From assembly GCA_024704765.1 (NCBI GenBank), contig JAKMXF010000099.1:196432-260431 (forward strand): a stretch of 64,000 bases of DNA, given 5' to 3'. Under the pieces are notes generated by a model. The model was not told where the DNA came from. It was given only the letters and a program-made list of their open reading frames with translations, and ran no database searches. This DNA is from Oopsacas minuta (taxonomy: Eukaryota; Porifera; Hexactinellida; Lyssacinosida; Leucopsacidae). The translations under genes were made by a program, and so were the position numbers. Shown piece by piece: positions 11,649 to 23,419 of this stretch; position 1 is the first letter of the stretch; every line of letters starts with the position of its first letter.

Positions 11649-12958
11649 CAAGGGTTGTTCAATAAATAATGTGACTTTTTTTCATAATTCATACAGTAAA
11701 CCTATACTTATCACAATTGATTATCAAATGTTTCGATAAATTCCACCTTTAACTTTCTACATCGTTTCCATCGTTCTGTTGACTTTTCCAGCAGTGGTAT
11801 AGAAATCTTTGAGGGTTCTTTTTTCTCACTGTTCTATTCCATACTCCAGCCGTTTGAAATCCTCAAATCTCTTCCCTCGAAGGGGTCTCTTCATTCTCCA
11901 AACAGCCAGTAGTCGCTGGGAGCCAGGTCTGGACTATACGGGGGATGAGCGAGGCATTCGAATCCTAAGTCGTCAATTGCAGCCATTGTCTTGGAGCTTA
12001 CATGGGCCCTTGCGTTGTCATGGTGCAGCAATACGCCACGTGTCAACTTGCCTCGCCTCCCACGTTTAATCACTTGACGCAATTCTTTCAATTCCTCAAC
12101 GTAATAATCACTGTTTATGGTTTTCTTCTCAGGCAACCAGTCGAGGTGTATAATTCCTCCCCTATCCCAAAATACTGTTTCCATTCTCTTCCCTGCTGAT
12201 TTTTTGATCTTTACCTTGATGGGTACAGGTTCATCACGTCTCTTCCACTGCTTTGATTAAGGTTTGTTCACTGGGTAATAATAATGAAACCAAGTTTAAT
12301 CCCTCGTACTATACGATCCAAAAAGTCTTCCTCTGCCTTGTATCTTGAAAGTAATTCTTTGCTAACTCTGACCCTTTCGCGTTTTTGTTCTTTTGAAAGA
12401 AGTTTTGGGACCCAACGCGCAGTTACCTTCGACATTTCCAGATCTTCAGTGATAATCGAGTGTAGTGTGGCTTTTGATATACCTCCTCTCTCTTCTAACT
12501 CTTGCAGTGTTATTCATCTGTCCTCGTCCAAAATTGTTTGGACCTTCTCGATATTACTGCGGGTTTTTGAGGAACTCGGACGACCTAGACCAGGGTCATC
12601 GTGGAGTTCCTCGTCGCCACTATCAAAACGTTCGATCCATCTATATATCGTGACTTTCGAAGGACATTCATCTCCGAGAATATCTTACATTTCACGAAGA
12701 ATGTATGACCCAGTCTTCCCCTTTTCCACAGGTACCAAATTATTTGTCGTTTTCCTTTTTTGCTAAAATCCATTTGTTGAAAAATGTAGCCTATACAAAT
12801 GAAACTTTATACTGAAGAATCTACTAGTAGAGTAAAAGAGTATTTGTATCGAAGTTAGACAATCAAGTTAGGCTTATAATCTGATATGATGCTTAGAGCT
12901 GTATTAATTAGGTTATGAATTCGATGCATTAGTATCATTACTTTTTGAGCAAACCTTG
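11649..12958 (-). mobile_element. mariner element (DD34D), complete ends
   Basis: The left end CAAGGGTTGTTCAATAAATA and the right end (minus strand) CAAGGTTTGCTCAAAAAGTA are inverted repeats. They are flanked by TA at 11647-11648 and 12959-12960. At 1310 bp it has standard mariner length. Only the six bases TATATA separate it from the preceding Tc1 element. Confidence 0.92.
11750..12773 (-). pseudogene. mariner transposase (DD34D), frameshifted
   Basis: The start at 12773 (MDFSKKGKRQIIWYL) gives the N-terminal helix-turn-helix. Frames change between 12585 and 12184. The catalytic C-terminal half is open from 12184 to 11891, with HHDNARAH and HPPYSPDLAPSDYWLF. Counting between the two Asp residues gives 34 intervening residues, the mariner signature DD34D. 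Longer open frames on the opposite strand here (12284-12766) are shadows. Confidence 0.85.
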
Positions 12959-12960
12959 TA

Positions 12961-13739
12961 TGTACACCTTTATGGGATTTCCAAAAACTTTACTATATAT
13001 TGCAGCTCAGCCATTTATAAGAAATCTCATTAATTATTTGAAGCAATTTTCCTCAAATCATTTATGTATAAACAATCTTCGTATTCGTTTACGCACTTAT
13101 AACTTGTACTAATAACTATTTCACAATATCACATCTAGATATACATGCAGGATATATGTACTATACGTCGTCAGAAAACTTTCTTTTTTTACCAGTATTA
13201 TCTACGCAACATGTAATTGCTATAGGGGCGTACCCTCTTCCCCTGAAACTAATCAAAAGGTATGTTCAAACAGGGAAGGGTTGTTTTCCTTTTCTAATTG
13301 ATTTACATTCCTCCAATAATCAGTTTTGTGCTGCTATTTGCATAATTTATTCTATTAAATTGGTGTGAGGAATTTTTCTGAAATTTACATCCTAATGTAG
13401 AAATAGATATATAATTGTATTAACATTTTGGACAAATATACATCCCGCTGAATTTACTTAAATTGGAGATAGTTTAACACAGTGGGAAAGCTATCTTGGT
13501 CTAATAACTTTGGCCGAGCAGTGTATATAGTAATTTGATTACATTATATTCTCGAATACAATTATGAAAAAATCAATTTATAGAAAATTCAACAACCCGG
13601 ACCAGGGTTGCGGCTATACAAACGGGTATGTTCTTCCCTATATTACTTGAATTTCAGTATTCTATAATTCATTGGTGTTTACTATTTGGCATAAATTTAT
13701 GTTGCTACATCCAAAAATACAACGGTCATTTCTGATGGC
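12961..13739. other. AT-rich non-coding stretch
   Basis: No domain or terminal repeat was recognised. The 70-codon frame at 13156-13368 is unremarkable. Confidence 0.5.
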
Positions 13740-15204
13740 CAGGGGCTGGATTAAGGTGTGGGCCCTGGTGCAAGTTGGTACATTGGGTCCTAGATAAGAA
13801 AATAATATATGAATATGTAGATGTATACTGGGATAGTGAAGTATGAAATAGATCCGAAGAATGACATAACCATTCGGAAACGAGCTTTCTAAATTATTCT
13901 CCCTTTGTATAGCCATCATTTCGGATGGAGTTGCATTTGAGTCTTTTGTCTTTGTTCAGTCTCAGTTTATTCACAAAAGATATCCATTGAATGGATTGTT
14001 CTGCAACCGTGACGAAAGAATCAAGATCTTTTAAATAAAAATTCGTCATTTTTCTCAAAACTTTCACCCTCTCATGAACCTCACTAGAAAGCTAAATAAT
14101 CAACAGTTCACGAATAAGCGATGATTCTACGATCCAAGTCATTCATAGGGGTATCCAATATTGGGAAATATGTTTGAATCCGAAACCTATCCTCAGCATT
14201 GAAAGTTATTCCTTTGTTTGAGGTGTCATCTGGTGTTCTTTTTGATTGTCTCATCCTCTTCTCTGAGAATCCAGTTTAAATAACCACACAATATCTGCCC
14301 TCGGGGATAGGAGTATGCAAACCTTTCATGGTTGAGTTGCTCTGTAATGAATTGGTGCAGGGATTGAAGTGGTACCACTACAGTGCAGTAATCAATGATT
14401 CCTCAATAAATGCATTTTACTTGTTTAATTTGTCCGCTTGAGTATAGTGTCCCAAACCCTGGTCATAAAACAGGTTTCGAGCTTGTTAATTGCTTTCACA
14501 AGTGATTTTTGCATCAGATTGAGTTTTCCTTCTGTAGCGAATCATCTGACAGAGTCTGCAGTGCTCTCTTCTATCCCTCGAAATTCTGCCATGCTATTAA
14601 TGGCATCAGCTCGAGTTGACCATATGAGTTACTGTGTCGTTTCGGGACCGAAGACAGTTCATGTGTCTCCACCACATCACATAGTAGTTTCCATCGCTAT
14701 GACGATGATGACAAGAAAACAAATTATTGTGCATCACTCCAAAGATGTGACAACTTCGGTAAAGAATGTGTAGCAACGGCTAAATTCAAAGAATGGCCCA
14801 TGTAAGGAATAAATACTGCTATGTCATTAATTTCAGGCTTGAGCTTGAAACACGAGAATAAATGTCAGCCATGTTGCTTGCGTTATCAAATGTATGCCCT
14901 CTGCATTCTTCAAATCCGATTCCCTAGTCGCCAGAAGAGTACAATTTATCACTCCAAAGAAGACTTAATTAATTTAATCCAGTTTAAAGTGGGTTTATTC
15001 TCCAAAAACTGATTCCTCAGTCATAGTCCTTGTTTTCAAATTCAAAAATATAATTGATTATTTGCGTTTGTATTGTAAGAGCTGCATATCCTAATCTAAT
15101 TCGCAAATGAAAAGCAAATCACCAATAATACTTTAGTGAATGTCCTCATTATCCGAATAACCTAAAGTTAGAAAATATCCGCTCAATAGAAGAAGAACTT
15201 GCTG

Positions 15205-15480
15205 GTAGCCGTTGAGAGCAAACATTGATATATACTTTGATATTTGGCTAAAATGTTTACTATATATTTATTAAAACAACGAATAATTTACATATGATAA
15301 ATCTAAAAGTATAAAAATCCGATTCAGTATATTCGATGTGTTTAGTGAAGTTTTATTGAATTCCATTTAGTTCCTTGATAAACAGGATGAATACATAGTT
15401 ATGCCACAATTTCTTAATTGCATACTGTAAATCCTTTCCTTGACAACGGACAAAGAAATAAACAACAGTAGAGATTTATT
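15205..15480 (+). repeat. Dispersed repeat, copy 1 (partner at 44015-44285)
   Basis: About 230-280 bp here match the segment at 44015-44285 in the same orientation. Shared blocks include TTCCTTGATAAAC, ATACATAGTTATGC and CCTTGACAACGGACAA. There is no coding content and no flanking duplication. It could be a SINE, a solo terminal repeat or a piece of a larger unseen element. Confidence 0.7.
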
Positions 15481-15627
15481 CTATATCTATATAGATTAGA
15501 ATAAACCCATTTTAACCCAGAACTGTAACAATATTTTGTGAGGGCCTGCTGGCGTTCCACTGTGCATTCATGATTGCATAGTCTGTAGGGATGAGCCCAG
15601 GATCCATAGCCTTGTTTTGTCTATAAG

Positions 15628-15676
15628 TTGTCTCTTCGAACATTACTTAGTGATGAAGTACTGTTCGAAAAGACAA
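15628..15676. repeat. 21-bp-stem hairpin
   Basis: TTGTCTCTTCGAACATTACTT pairs with AAGTACTGTTCGAAAAGACAA around a 7-base loop, with three mismatches. There is no independent sign that it is transcribed. Confidence 0.6.
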
Positions 15677-15959
15677 TTTGCAGATAAGGTAGAATATCCG
15701 CCCAGTTGATGGCGAATATAGTAGCAAGTGTCTCTTACTATTTTTGCCATTTGACATAACCTTCCAGAATGCAGAATCATTCAGCTTTCTAGAAATAGTA
15801 TCAATCATTAGTCTTTTATCAAATATATATGTAGAACTGTAGAAGGTGTGTCAAAACTATATTTTGAATTCCCAGGATATCAGTAGTTTTATGATGTGAT
15901 ATAAATCATATAAAAGTATTTAGAAATACTTTAATAATTCAATTTTCTGAATTTTGGAT

Positions 15960-16110
15960 GCTTGTTCACTAGAGGCCTAGCTAACATTCCCCTTTGGGGT
16001 CACCATTGGGGTTGTTAGCAACCCTAACAACAAAGAGATTGTATGTATCCCCAGTAATCCAGGGGTTGCAACTGAGGTTGCTAACAGTTACCAGCAACCC
16101 CTAGCTACGC
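15960..16110. repeat. GC-richer block of inverted GGGGTTG/CAACCCC units
   Basis: Several copies of GGGGTTG(T/C)TAGCAACC-like motifs occur in both orientations, bounded by CTAGCTA at each side. It looks like a small palindromic repeat inside the hAT remnant. Its origin is unknown. Confidence 0.4.
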
Positions 16111-17009
16111 TTATGTTGTTCACACAGCCATTACCTGTTTTGCTACTTATCTATCGTTCGCAATTGAAATATATTCCGTCACGGTTGCGGCAAATTTAAG
16201 GTCCGCATTGAATAAAGTGTTTAATTAGTTCACTATCCAAATTACATAAAACTAGATCACTAGTTGGAGTTCATATATCTAAAAGTGGAGACTTATGACC
16301 TGGTAGTTCATCCGTCATAATTTCGCTCGGGCTTTAAGTCCCCTTGATCACATTTTGCACTTCTTCAGGATCCTGTTGCTCAACTTCTTGCGAACTTGTA
16401 TGTTCACTAACAGATGCCCGGAGAAACTACTTATTTTTGGGAGTTCGCAACACGAGCCTGAAGATTAATTCCTTTTTCTCTTTTCACCACCGCTCGCATT
16501 TTTCTTCACTATTAGCAAGACAAATACATAAAAGTGAATTGTTTGACTAAAACAACCATTAATTATTTTCTACTTATATGGTCTTTTTTAAATACTACAT
16601 TCAAATGGCTGCTTAATCTATAATATAACCAACCCAAATTATTTTTTATAAAAAGCTGTTATATAACATACGGATATAAACTAAACTAATCAATCCATTA
16701 TCCGTACAACTTTGAATCTTCCAGTAATAAATGTCCCTATACGAAAATTCCATTATTTGCGGGTCTGGTGCACTTCATTGTTAGTGCAATTCCTATAATT
16801 ATATGGAGGTCATGGTCTACTTAATAGACGGCCCTCACAGTAGTGGGCTATTATTGCGAATTAGGGTTTTACACGTTCAATTTAAGATATAGCTTATAGA
16901 GCACATTATTGTTGTATTGTAAAGTCGACTGTTGCGGTTCGTTGTTGATTTCAATTTTGTTGTATCACATCAAGTTATCAATATATGACGTAATCTTAAT
17001 TACCGTATA

Positions 17010-18342
17010 CAGGGTGTCTCAAAAGTTTTTTCCTCTTATGAATACCACGATAATATAGAATTTCTTAGATAGATTCATCTAATTATTTGCCTATATATTC
17101 GCCATTAAGTTTTATACATGAATTAATTCGACTTGGCATCCCATCAACTAAATTCTCAAGTATCGACGGGCTAATCCCATTCCATATATTTTTCAAATAT
17201 TTTCCGAGCTGCGTTAAATTTGTAGTGGGCTTTCTCTTGTCTAGCTCTACTTGCATAATAGACCAAAGATTTTCGATGGGATTTAAATCTGGGGAGTTAC
17301 TAGGCCAAACACCTTTTTCCCGAAAGTCGGGTAGATGCTCTGAAAGCCATTTCTGGGTCCTTATGGCTGTATGGGCAGGGGCGCCATCCTGCATGAAAAT
17401 TGTCTCGGACATTTTCGACACATTTTCATTGGGTTAGTGGGGCTCTAGTCTTTACGCTTAAAGGTAGGAGACAACACTTCCCCAAGATTTCATTAATATA
17501 GTTCCCAATATTCACTGAGCGCTGTGGGGGATGAAGTATAGTTCTGATAGCCTAACCGGCTCATTATTCCACAGAACATCATTTTCGGGGGATATTTGAC
17601 TGATACAACTGGGGTAATGTTGTGTGGATTAATGTCCCAAACACGGCTATTCTGCCTATTAGTCGGATGGAAAAGCTCAATTGGGCTTTCATCACTAAAA
17701 AGAACTCTTTCCCAATCACGACCAGTCCATGTTTGGGTTCCTGACAGAATTCTAGCCTCTTTACCTTTTGTTTTTCAGTTAATTTCGGGTATGAGGGTCT
17801 TTTATAGGCTTTCGCTCCGATTGTGTCGCGTAAATAACGGTGAATTGTGCCTTTACTAACGGTCACCGACTTAGACGAGATATATTTCGCAAGATTTTGG
17901 GTTGAATTGTAGCGTTTCCCGATTGATTTCGAATTAAAATTTTCGGAATCCGGTAAAGCTTCGTCAGACATCCAGACCGGGGCTTGTCATCAAGCAAGTA
18001 TCCAGCTCTATGCCATTTACACCAGTTCCGAATTGTCCGAATTGTGACTCCAAGAGTATTGGCGACTGTTTTCTGTGTTGAATCCGCTTCAATCTTGTCA
18101 ATCGCTCGCTCACGAACAGCAAATCTCGGTTTCATGACCTCCATGTATGAAATTTGTGAGGGTTGTGAAAAAATATCGAAAATATAAACAGATTATCAAA
18201 TAAGGAAATGAAGTATTCATTATAGTATTGGACTCTATAGACTAATAATAATCTGAAAAATGGTCGGTTAGTAAACAATACTGTTCGATTTATAACGACT
18301 TCAATCTAAGTACTGAGGAGGAAAAACTTTTAAGACACCCTG
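17010..18342 (-). mobile_element. Tc1-superfamily DD37E element, complete ends
   Basis: The left end CAGGGTGTCTCAAAAGTTTT and the right end (minus strand) CAGGGTGTCTTAAAAGTTTT are inverted repeats. The left end is preceded by TA. At the right a single extra A precedes TA, probably a later change. The length is 1333 bp. Confidence 0.9.
17083..18144 (-). pseudogene. DD37E transposase, two or three frames
   Basis: The ATG at 18144 starts the N-terminal domain with a clear helix-turn-helix (VANTLGVTIRTIRNWCKWH), open to 17863. The middle continues in another frame (17971-17579). The C-terminal catalytic part is open from 17421 to the stop at 17083, with MQDGAPAH and SPDLNPIENLW. Exactly 37 residues separate that Asp from the Glu of NPIE. 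The first catalytic block is disrupted between 17579 and 17700. Confidence 0.85.
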
Positions 18343-18559
18343 ATAGTAATACAGAAATCTAGATATTCTCTAACTTAGTTTGTATTAGAAGAACATTGAA
18401 TATATGAATATATTATGGTAACTAAAGAATAACTAATATACTAATATCTTATTGATGAATTAATGTTAAATACAAGAAGAGTTCATCTATAGAATGAAAA
18501 AGAGAATCTTCATTGTGAATATTATTTGTCACGGTTTCTGCTTGCCTGTTTTTAAACTA
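18343..18559. other. Short non-coding gap
   Basis: AT-rich sequence between the DD37E element and the 3-prime side of the minus-strand RAG1-like remnant. Nothing was recognised. Confidence 0.4.
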
Positions 18560-20324
18560 TTCTTTTTTTGATGCCTACTTCACCACAGGTTGAACAAAAG
18601 ATGATCTTTCTGCATCCCTATAAACATTTGGTACTAACGGTAAAGCGATCCTAAAACACGGTTTTAAATATGAAAAAATGTTCTTGCCATGTTACCAGCG
18701 CTTGTGTTCACACTTCCTCCTGGTTGGTCGAATAATAAGTTCGTAAGCCCATGGATACGCTTGTATACTAAACCTCGATAATCTCGCATCATTTGATCCT
18801 CAGTCCACTCGGACTTTTCTGCTGCAACTTGTTAGATGAGGTTCAAGAACCAATCTAAAATCCTTACATAAGAATGTAAAGGTGCTGCAGGAAATACATC
18901 AATGCCACTTAGGTTCATGCGTAATCCGACACCATTGCTTTGTATTGTAGCTCATCAGCTCTTTTGTATCAGAGGTTAAATGACGGATTGTCTCTTTGAT
19001 ATCATCTATCAAACAATCCAAAGGAAACCCCAAACAACTTTTGTAATACTATTGATATCACTTCGAGTTGCTTTGCAGGCAATACATGGCGTCCCTCCTT
19101 TACTTGTCATTGTTGCTAAGGTTTTGCCGCCTAACATTGAAGCTTAGACTTCTTCTTTAACATGTGATCAAAACCATTCTCATTAATTGAAACGATTTCA
19201 TGGTTTAGTAACTTGCTCAATTCTATAACAGTGTCAATAGTCACCTTTTGGCAAATATGTGCTGCTGGTTGGTTAGAAAATGACGAGTTGGGATGCCTAT
19301 TTTCCCACAGAACATTCACGAATCGATCAATTACCTGAAGGGGTGAAACCATGAAGACAATATAATTTGATCGGTCTATATTCAAGTCTGATCATAACCC
19401 AGGAGAGGAATGAGATCCAGAACCATCCAGCCCATGCTTGATTTTGAGTGTTAATGGATAGAAATGTGGTACAGGAAATTTAGCACACATTCTTTTAACA
19501 ACCGGTTAAAGAGAGAAATTACGTGATGAGTAAGATATATGGACCCTATAGGATTGGAAACATTTGGATACCAGTTAAATGTTGGAACAATTGACTTTCT
19601 AATTTCACAAATTTTTTCCCAAGTTGACATAAAAGGCCTTCTGATTGGAAATAATATTTAAGATCTCTCCATTTTCCTTTCCCGAGCTTAAGTTGATATG
19701 CTATGAATGTAGATTTTCCTGGTGAAACTACGTTACTGAGGGATGCTATCGATTCTTTGTTATAGATTTTTCAAGCGATATTTGCGATGCCTTAAAACCA
19801 ATTTGCTCTACAGCTGCAATATGCAAGAGGAGAGCAACGTAGCGAATAACTGAAATATTTTCAAGTTGTGCTAACTGACGGAAGGAAGTAAGTATCCCAG
19901 TCTGATCAAGCCTGATCTTTTTAGAACTAACTTGAATGTCTTCAATTGACTTTCTCCTCTCGACATTTGTAACCAATATAACACCGCTTGCTACATCACT
20001 ATCTGAAACATAAAGAAATGATCGGGTGCTCTTAAGTTTAACAGGGTCCATGGAATACTTGCACTCCACCACTCACCATCTAAGCTCAATAGATTTCTTA
20101 GTCTTTCTGACATTAAATGATATTTGAGACATTAGAGAGTATACAAAATATCTCTTGTCTTCCTCGAGATTTAGTAAATGCACCACTTCATTTGGTTTTT
20201 GATCGAGATCATAGCCGTGAGCCTTCAGTATGGTGCCCAAGTAAAGACGTGTTTTCGGGTTTTCAGATAATATTGTTGCTTCAGCCATCTTTAAATCGAT
20301 AAGTGAGGTTTTATAGGCTATCAA
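18560..20324 (-). pseudogene. RAG1-like (RAG1/Transib superfamily) transposase remnant, divergent copy
   Basis: RAG1-family proteins are DDE recombinases. On the minus strand the following appear in order. Two leader segments run from 20324 and 20072. HGLDGSGSH lies at about 19440-19405, with its Asp codon at 19425-19427, at the place of RAG1 Asp600. VLWENRHPNSSFSNQP follows. Near 19100-19075 is TPCIACKATRSD, resembling the RAG1 zinc-associated CxxC with ATR. Next come IDVFPAAPLHSY and, near 18740-18690, DQPGGSVNTSAGNMARTFF, resembling the RAG1 N-G-N-x-A-R segment. Many stops and shifts interrupt it, and the C-terminal catalytic Glu block was not found. Block order and spacing match the plus-strand copy at 23420-26275, but residues differ widely, so this is a different subfamily. 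The start at 20324 is approximate. Confidence 0.65.
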
Positions 20325-21502
20325 GTTAATGAACTTGTATGCTACCCCGTGATATGCAGCATGTATAAATAATTATTGCGTTGTATTGGTGTAAAATTAC
20401 CATATAATTACATTACATTGTATAATGGCAACATAGAAATGAGAATGGAATTTGACAAAATTTAATATGTTGCGCAATGAAGCGGCATTTGTACTTTGGA
20501 TATATTGTTTATATTACTCGACAAGAATATACACTAAAAATTCAGAGTGGAAACTAGTGGAAACAAATTTGCTGCCACCAATATTGCCTATGACCGAGAG
20601 AAATTTCTACAAAAATTTTTACAGTATTGTATCCGTAATATCTGATTAACCTTTTCCTTCCTGAAGAAAATGAATGATATATTCAAATTCAGCGCACTTA
20701 CTTTGTTTGGGAAGCATGAAGATGAACAATAGTATGCATCATAAATTCATCAGATTACTGTAATAGCTTCTGTCATTTATATAATGGATGTATTAACATA
20801 AATACAGCAATGAGGTCCTACATTTAATTGACCACAAAAATAGGAATACTTAACTATTTCATCTGATACTTTACATATTGCTCATTGAATATATCTCGAA
20901 TCTAATTCATAATTCGAAATGGTATAAATAGGAAGTATGAATTTAGGCCTAATAAACCCTAGTAGCCTACTGTGGGCCCTATTAAGTCACCAAGAAGGCT
21001 TGAAAAATACAAGGCCGACTATAAATGTGTATTTGCCCTCGGAAATCTTAAATATCAAAACTCAATGATATATTCGCTTATCCAAATTGATGAAAGAACT
21101 GGTAAGAGTTACAGGCTCTAAATTTGGTATAGGGTACGGGAATGAAATTTCTAGAAACAGGTTAAAATATCTAATGAAATATTCACCTTCCATCTTTTGT
21201 CAATTATATACCATCCACTGCACAGTGGTTTAGAAGCAAAGAATAGATAAATAACACAACTCAACAAGATTTCTCATCAGAGATCACATACATTTATCTT
21301 AGCATACTTTTGAATGCTGAACTCGAATCTGCAATCAGAATTTCTCTAGCACGTCTAGTTATTCTGAAATCCAATATCCATTTTTCAATTGTATAGTATT
21401 ACCTAGTTACTAAATTGCTATATGAGCATGCCCATTTTGATTCAATTATCTGGAATATAAATGACTTTACTTATTTGAATTCAAGCAAATCAAATTATAA
21501 AC
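20325..21502. other. Intergenic region between a minus-strand RAG1-like remnant and plus-strand ORF-A
   Basis: AT-rich and without coding motifs. The genes on either side point away from each other, as they do at 54.3-54.7 kb. A CACAGTG heptamer lies at 21221-21227 but has no convincing nonamer. Confidence 0.4.
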
Positions 21503-23174
21503 ATGCATCGTAATTGTAGAACTCATCCCGACAATTTCTGTTACGTTTGTGGTCTTTTTTGCGTAAAATCACAAAGACGACCAATCACAAATCAGTTAAA
21601 GAACATAAACAAATTGTACTTCGAATGTCCACTTGGTGACCAAGACAAGTCGTGGGCACCACATGTTATATGCACTTCTTGTTCAAGTGGACTACGTGAT
21701 TGGTTGAACAAAAGGAAAGTTTCAATGCTATTTGCAATACACATGGTCTGGAGGGAACAGAAAAATCACCTTGATGATTGTTACTTTTGCCTTATCGACA
21801 TTACAGGATTCTCAGCCAAGAATAAGCACGCTCTTATTTACCCAGACTTGGATTCTGCTCGCCGGCCAATTCCACACGACATGTCATTACCAATCCCAAT
21901 TCCCAAGCCACAGCAAATTAAAATCGGGTCTGATATGGTGGAAGATGTTCATGCAGATTCTACAGATGCTAATTATGTCCCGGAAGATGAATTACTAGAG
22001 CCACAAACATTTACACAGGGAGAATTGAATGACCTGGTCAGGGATCTAGACTTATCTAAAGACAAAGCTGAACTCCTTGCATCCAGACTCAAACAGAAAA
22101 ACCTACTCGGCAAAGATTTCCTAGTATCCCACTATCGCAAGCGAAATTTCGATCTCGCTCAATACTACACCACTGATTGTCCACTGTGCTATTGTTATGA
22201 TATCTAAGGACTCTATGCAAACCTATTACAAGAACATTCTTCCTCTGATTGGCGCCTTTTCATCGACTCGTCATAACGCAGTTTGAAAGCTGTTCTGTTG
22301 CATAACGGAAATCTAAATCCTGGCATTCCAATTGCTCACTCCGTCTATCTCAAAGAAACCTTCGTCAATTTGCAGGAAGTTTTGGAGGCAATACAGTATA
22401 GAACACATATATAGAATATCTGCGGTGATCTTAAGATAATCGGGCTATTGATGGGCTTGCAACAAGGTTTTACAAAGTATTGTTGTTTCCTATGTCTATG
22501 GGACAGCCGAGCAACTGGTGAACATTATAAAAAATGTGATTGGCCGAAGAGAACCTATGAAGTGGGGAAAACCAATTTACAGCATTCGCCATTGGTAGAT
22601 CGAACAAAGTTTTCTTACCCCCACTTCATATTAAACTTGGATTAATGAAAACATTCGTTAAAACAATGAACAAAACAAATTCCGCAGGATTTCTGCATTT
22701 GGTAGGCAAATTTCCGAAACTAAGCGAGGCAAAGTTAAAAGAGGGAGTATTTGTAGGACCACAAATCAGACAAGTATTCAGAGATCCAGATTTCGAGAAG
22801 ACATTATCCGAATTAGAAATGAGTGCTTGGAATTCTTTCAAATGGGTTTGTGAAAACCTTTTGGGCAACAAGAAGTCGTCCAACTACAGAGAAGGAATGG
22901 AAACCTTGCTTAACGTATACGAGAAGATGGGCTGTCGCATGTCGCTAAAACTTCACTTCTTGCACTCTCACCTTGATTTTTCCCTGAGAACCTTGGTGCT
23001 GTAAGTGATGAACAGGGTGAGAGATTCCACCAAGACATACAGGAGAAGGAAACCCGATACCAAGGTTTCTGGAATGAGGGCATGAAGTCCGATTACTGTT
23101 GGAAGCTCTTCAGAGATAATCCCTACAAGACATATAAAAGGAAGTCGTACTCTCAAAACTTTCAATTTTGTTAG
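21503..23174 (+). pseudogene. ORF-A: large cysteine-rich protein of a repetitive invertebrate family, copy 1
   Basis: I recognise this as a multicopy, unnamed invertebrate family but cannot name its function. From the ATG at 21503 the N-terminus has three Cys pairs: CYVCG, CTSC and CYFC (zinc-finger-like), with GDQDKSWAPH and VWRE between them. After an acidic linker comes LNDLVRDLDLSKDKAELLAS, then WRLFIDSS, CGDLK, CCFLCLWDSRA, a PPLHIKLGLMK block, GPQIR, SDEQGERFHQD and a basic tail ending YKRKSYSQNFQFC. Lesions are TAA at 22205, another TAA in the IDSS region, a TAG before NICGDLK, and frameshifts near 22607 and 22980. All are simple to place because the copy at 52552-54275 reads through them. 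The invariant Asp, CxxC, His and Glu in the C-terminal half could be a DDE-type catalytic set (inference). Confidence 0.75.
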
Positions 23175-23419
23175 CTACCTTTATACTTCTAGATGGATAT
23201 GTATTTCCCTTTAGTTTGTGAGTAGTTGATACATGTATGTATGTGAATAATTATATGTAAGAGCTAGGATAATAACTGATATTATCTTGGCATTAATCTA
23301 AAACATCGAAACGTTGATTTATTTCAGATGGCTATCATGTAAGAAGACAAGAAGACAGCCACTACCATAAAATAACAGGAAAAATTTAGGAAATACATAA
23401 AAATCATTGACTTGTAGAT

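Larger units (their letters stand above)
13920..16480 (-). pseudogene. hAT transposase of ZMYM1/TTF-finger type, heavily decayed
   Basis: Minus-strand fragments in order suggest this family. Near 16480-16340 is a basic leader followed by LPKISSFSGH. Near 14920-14880 is ECRGHTFDNASNMADIY, the catalytic-domain motif usually written CRGQ-YDGASNM. From about 14650 to 14430 comes STRADAINSMAEF, continuing toward the helical insertion. Near 14250-14100 is ITFNAEDRFRIQTYFPILDT. Stops and shifts interrupt all of it. The order matches ZMYM1-like hAT proteins from N to C terminus. The identification rests on motif memory and needs a translated search. Confidence 0.6.
13740..16846 (-). mobile_element. 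Decayed hAT element of ZMYM1 type (right end uncertain)
   Basis: The left end CAGGGGCTGGATTAAGG followed by GTGGGCCC is a common hAT terminus. A related but weak inverted sequence (GAGGGCCGTCTATTAAG on the minus strand) lies near 16820-16846 and may be the other end. No target duplication was confirmed. Between them lie minus-strand transposase fragments and a dispersed repeat (15205-15480), which suggests a later insertion. Confidence 0.55.

Noticed and set aside
12284-12766. 160-codon plus-strand open frame
   Set aside because: It lies antisense to the mariner transposase, whose motifs are clear. It is a shadow frame.
21221-21227. CACAGTG heptamer near the RAG1-like genes, as a recombination signal
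   Set aside because: No nonamer resembling ACAAAAACC lies 12 or 23 bases away, and a lone 7-mer is expected by chance in 64 kb.
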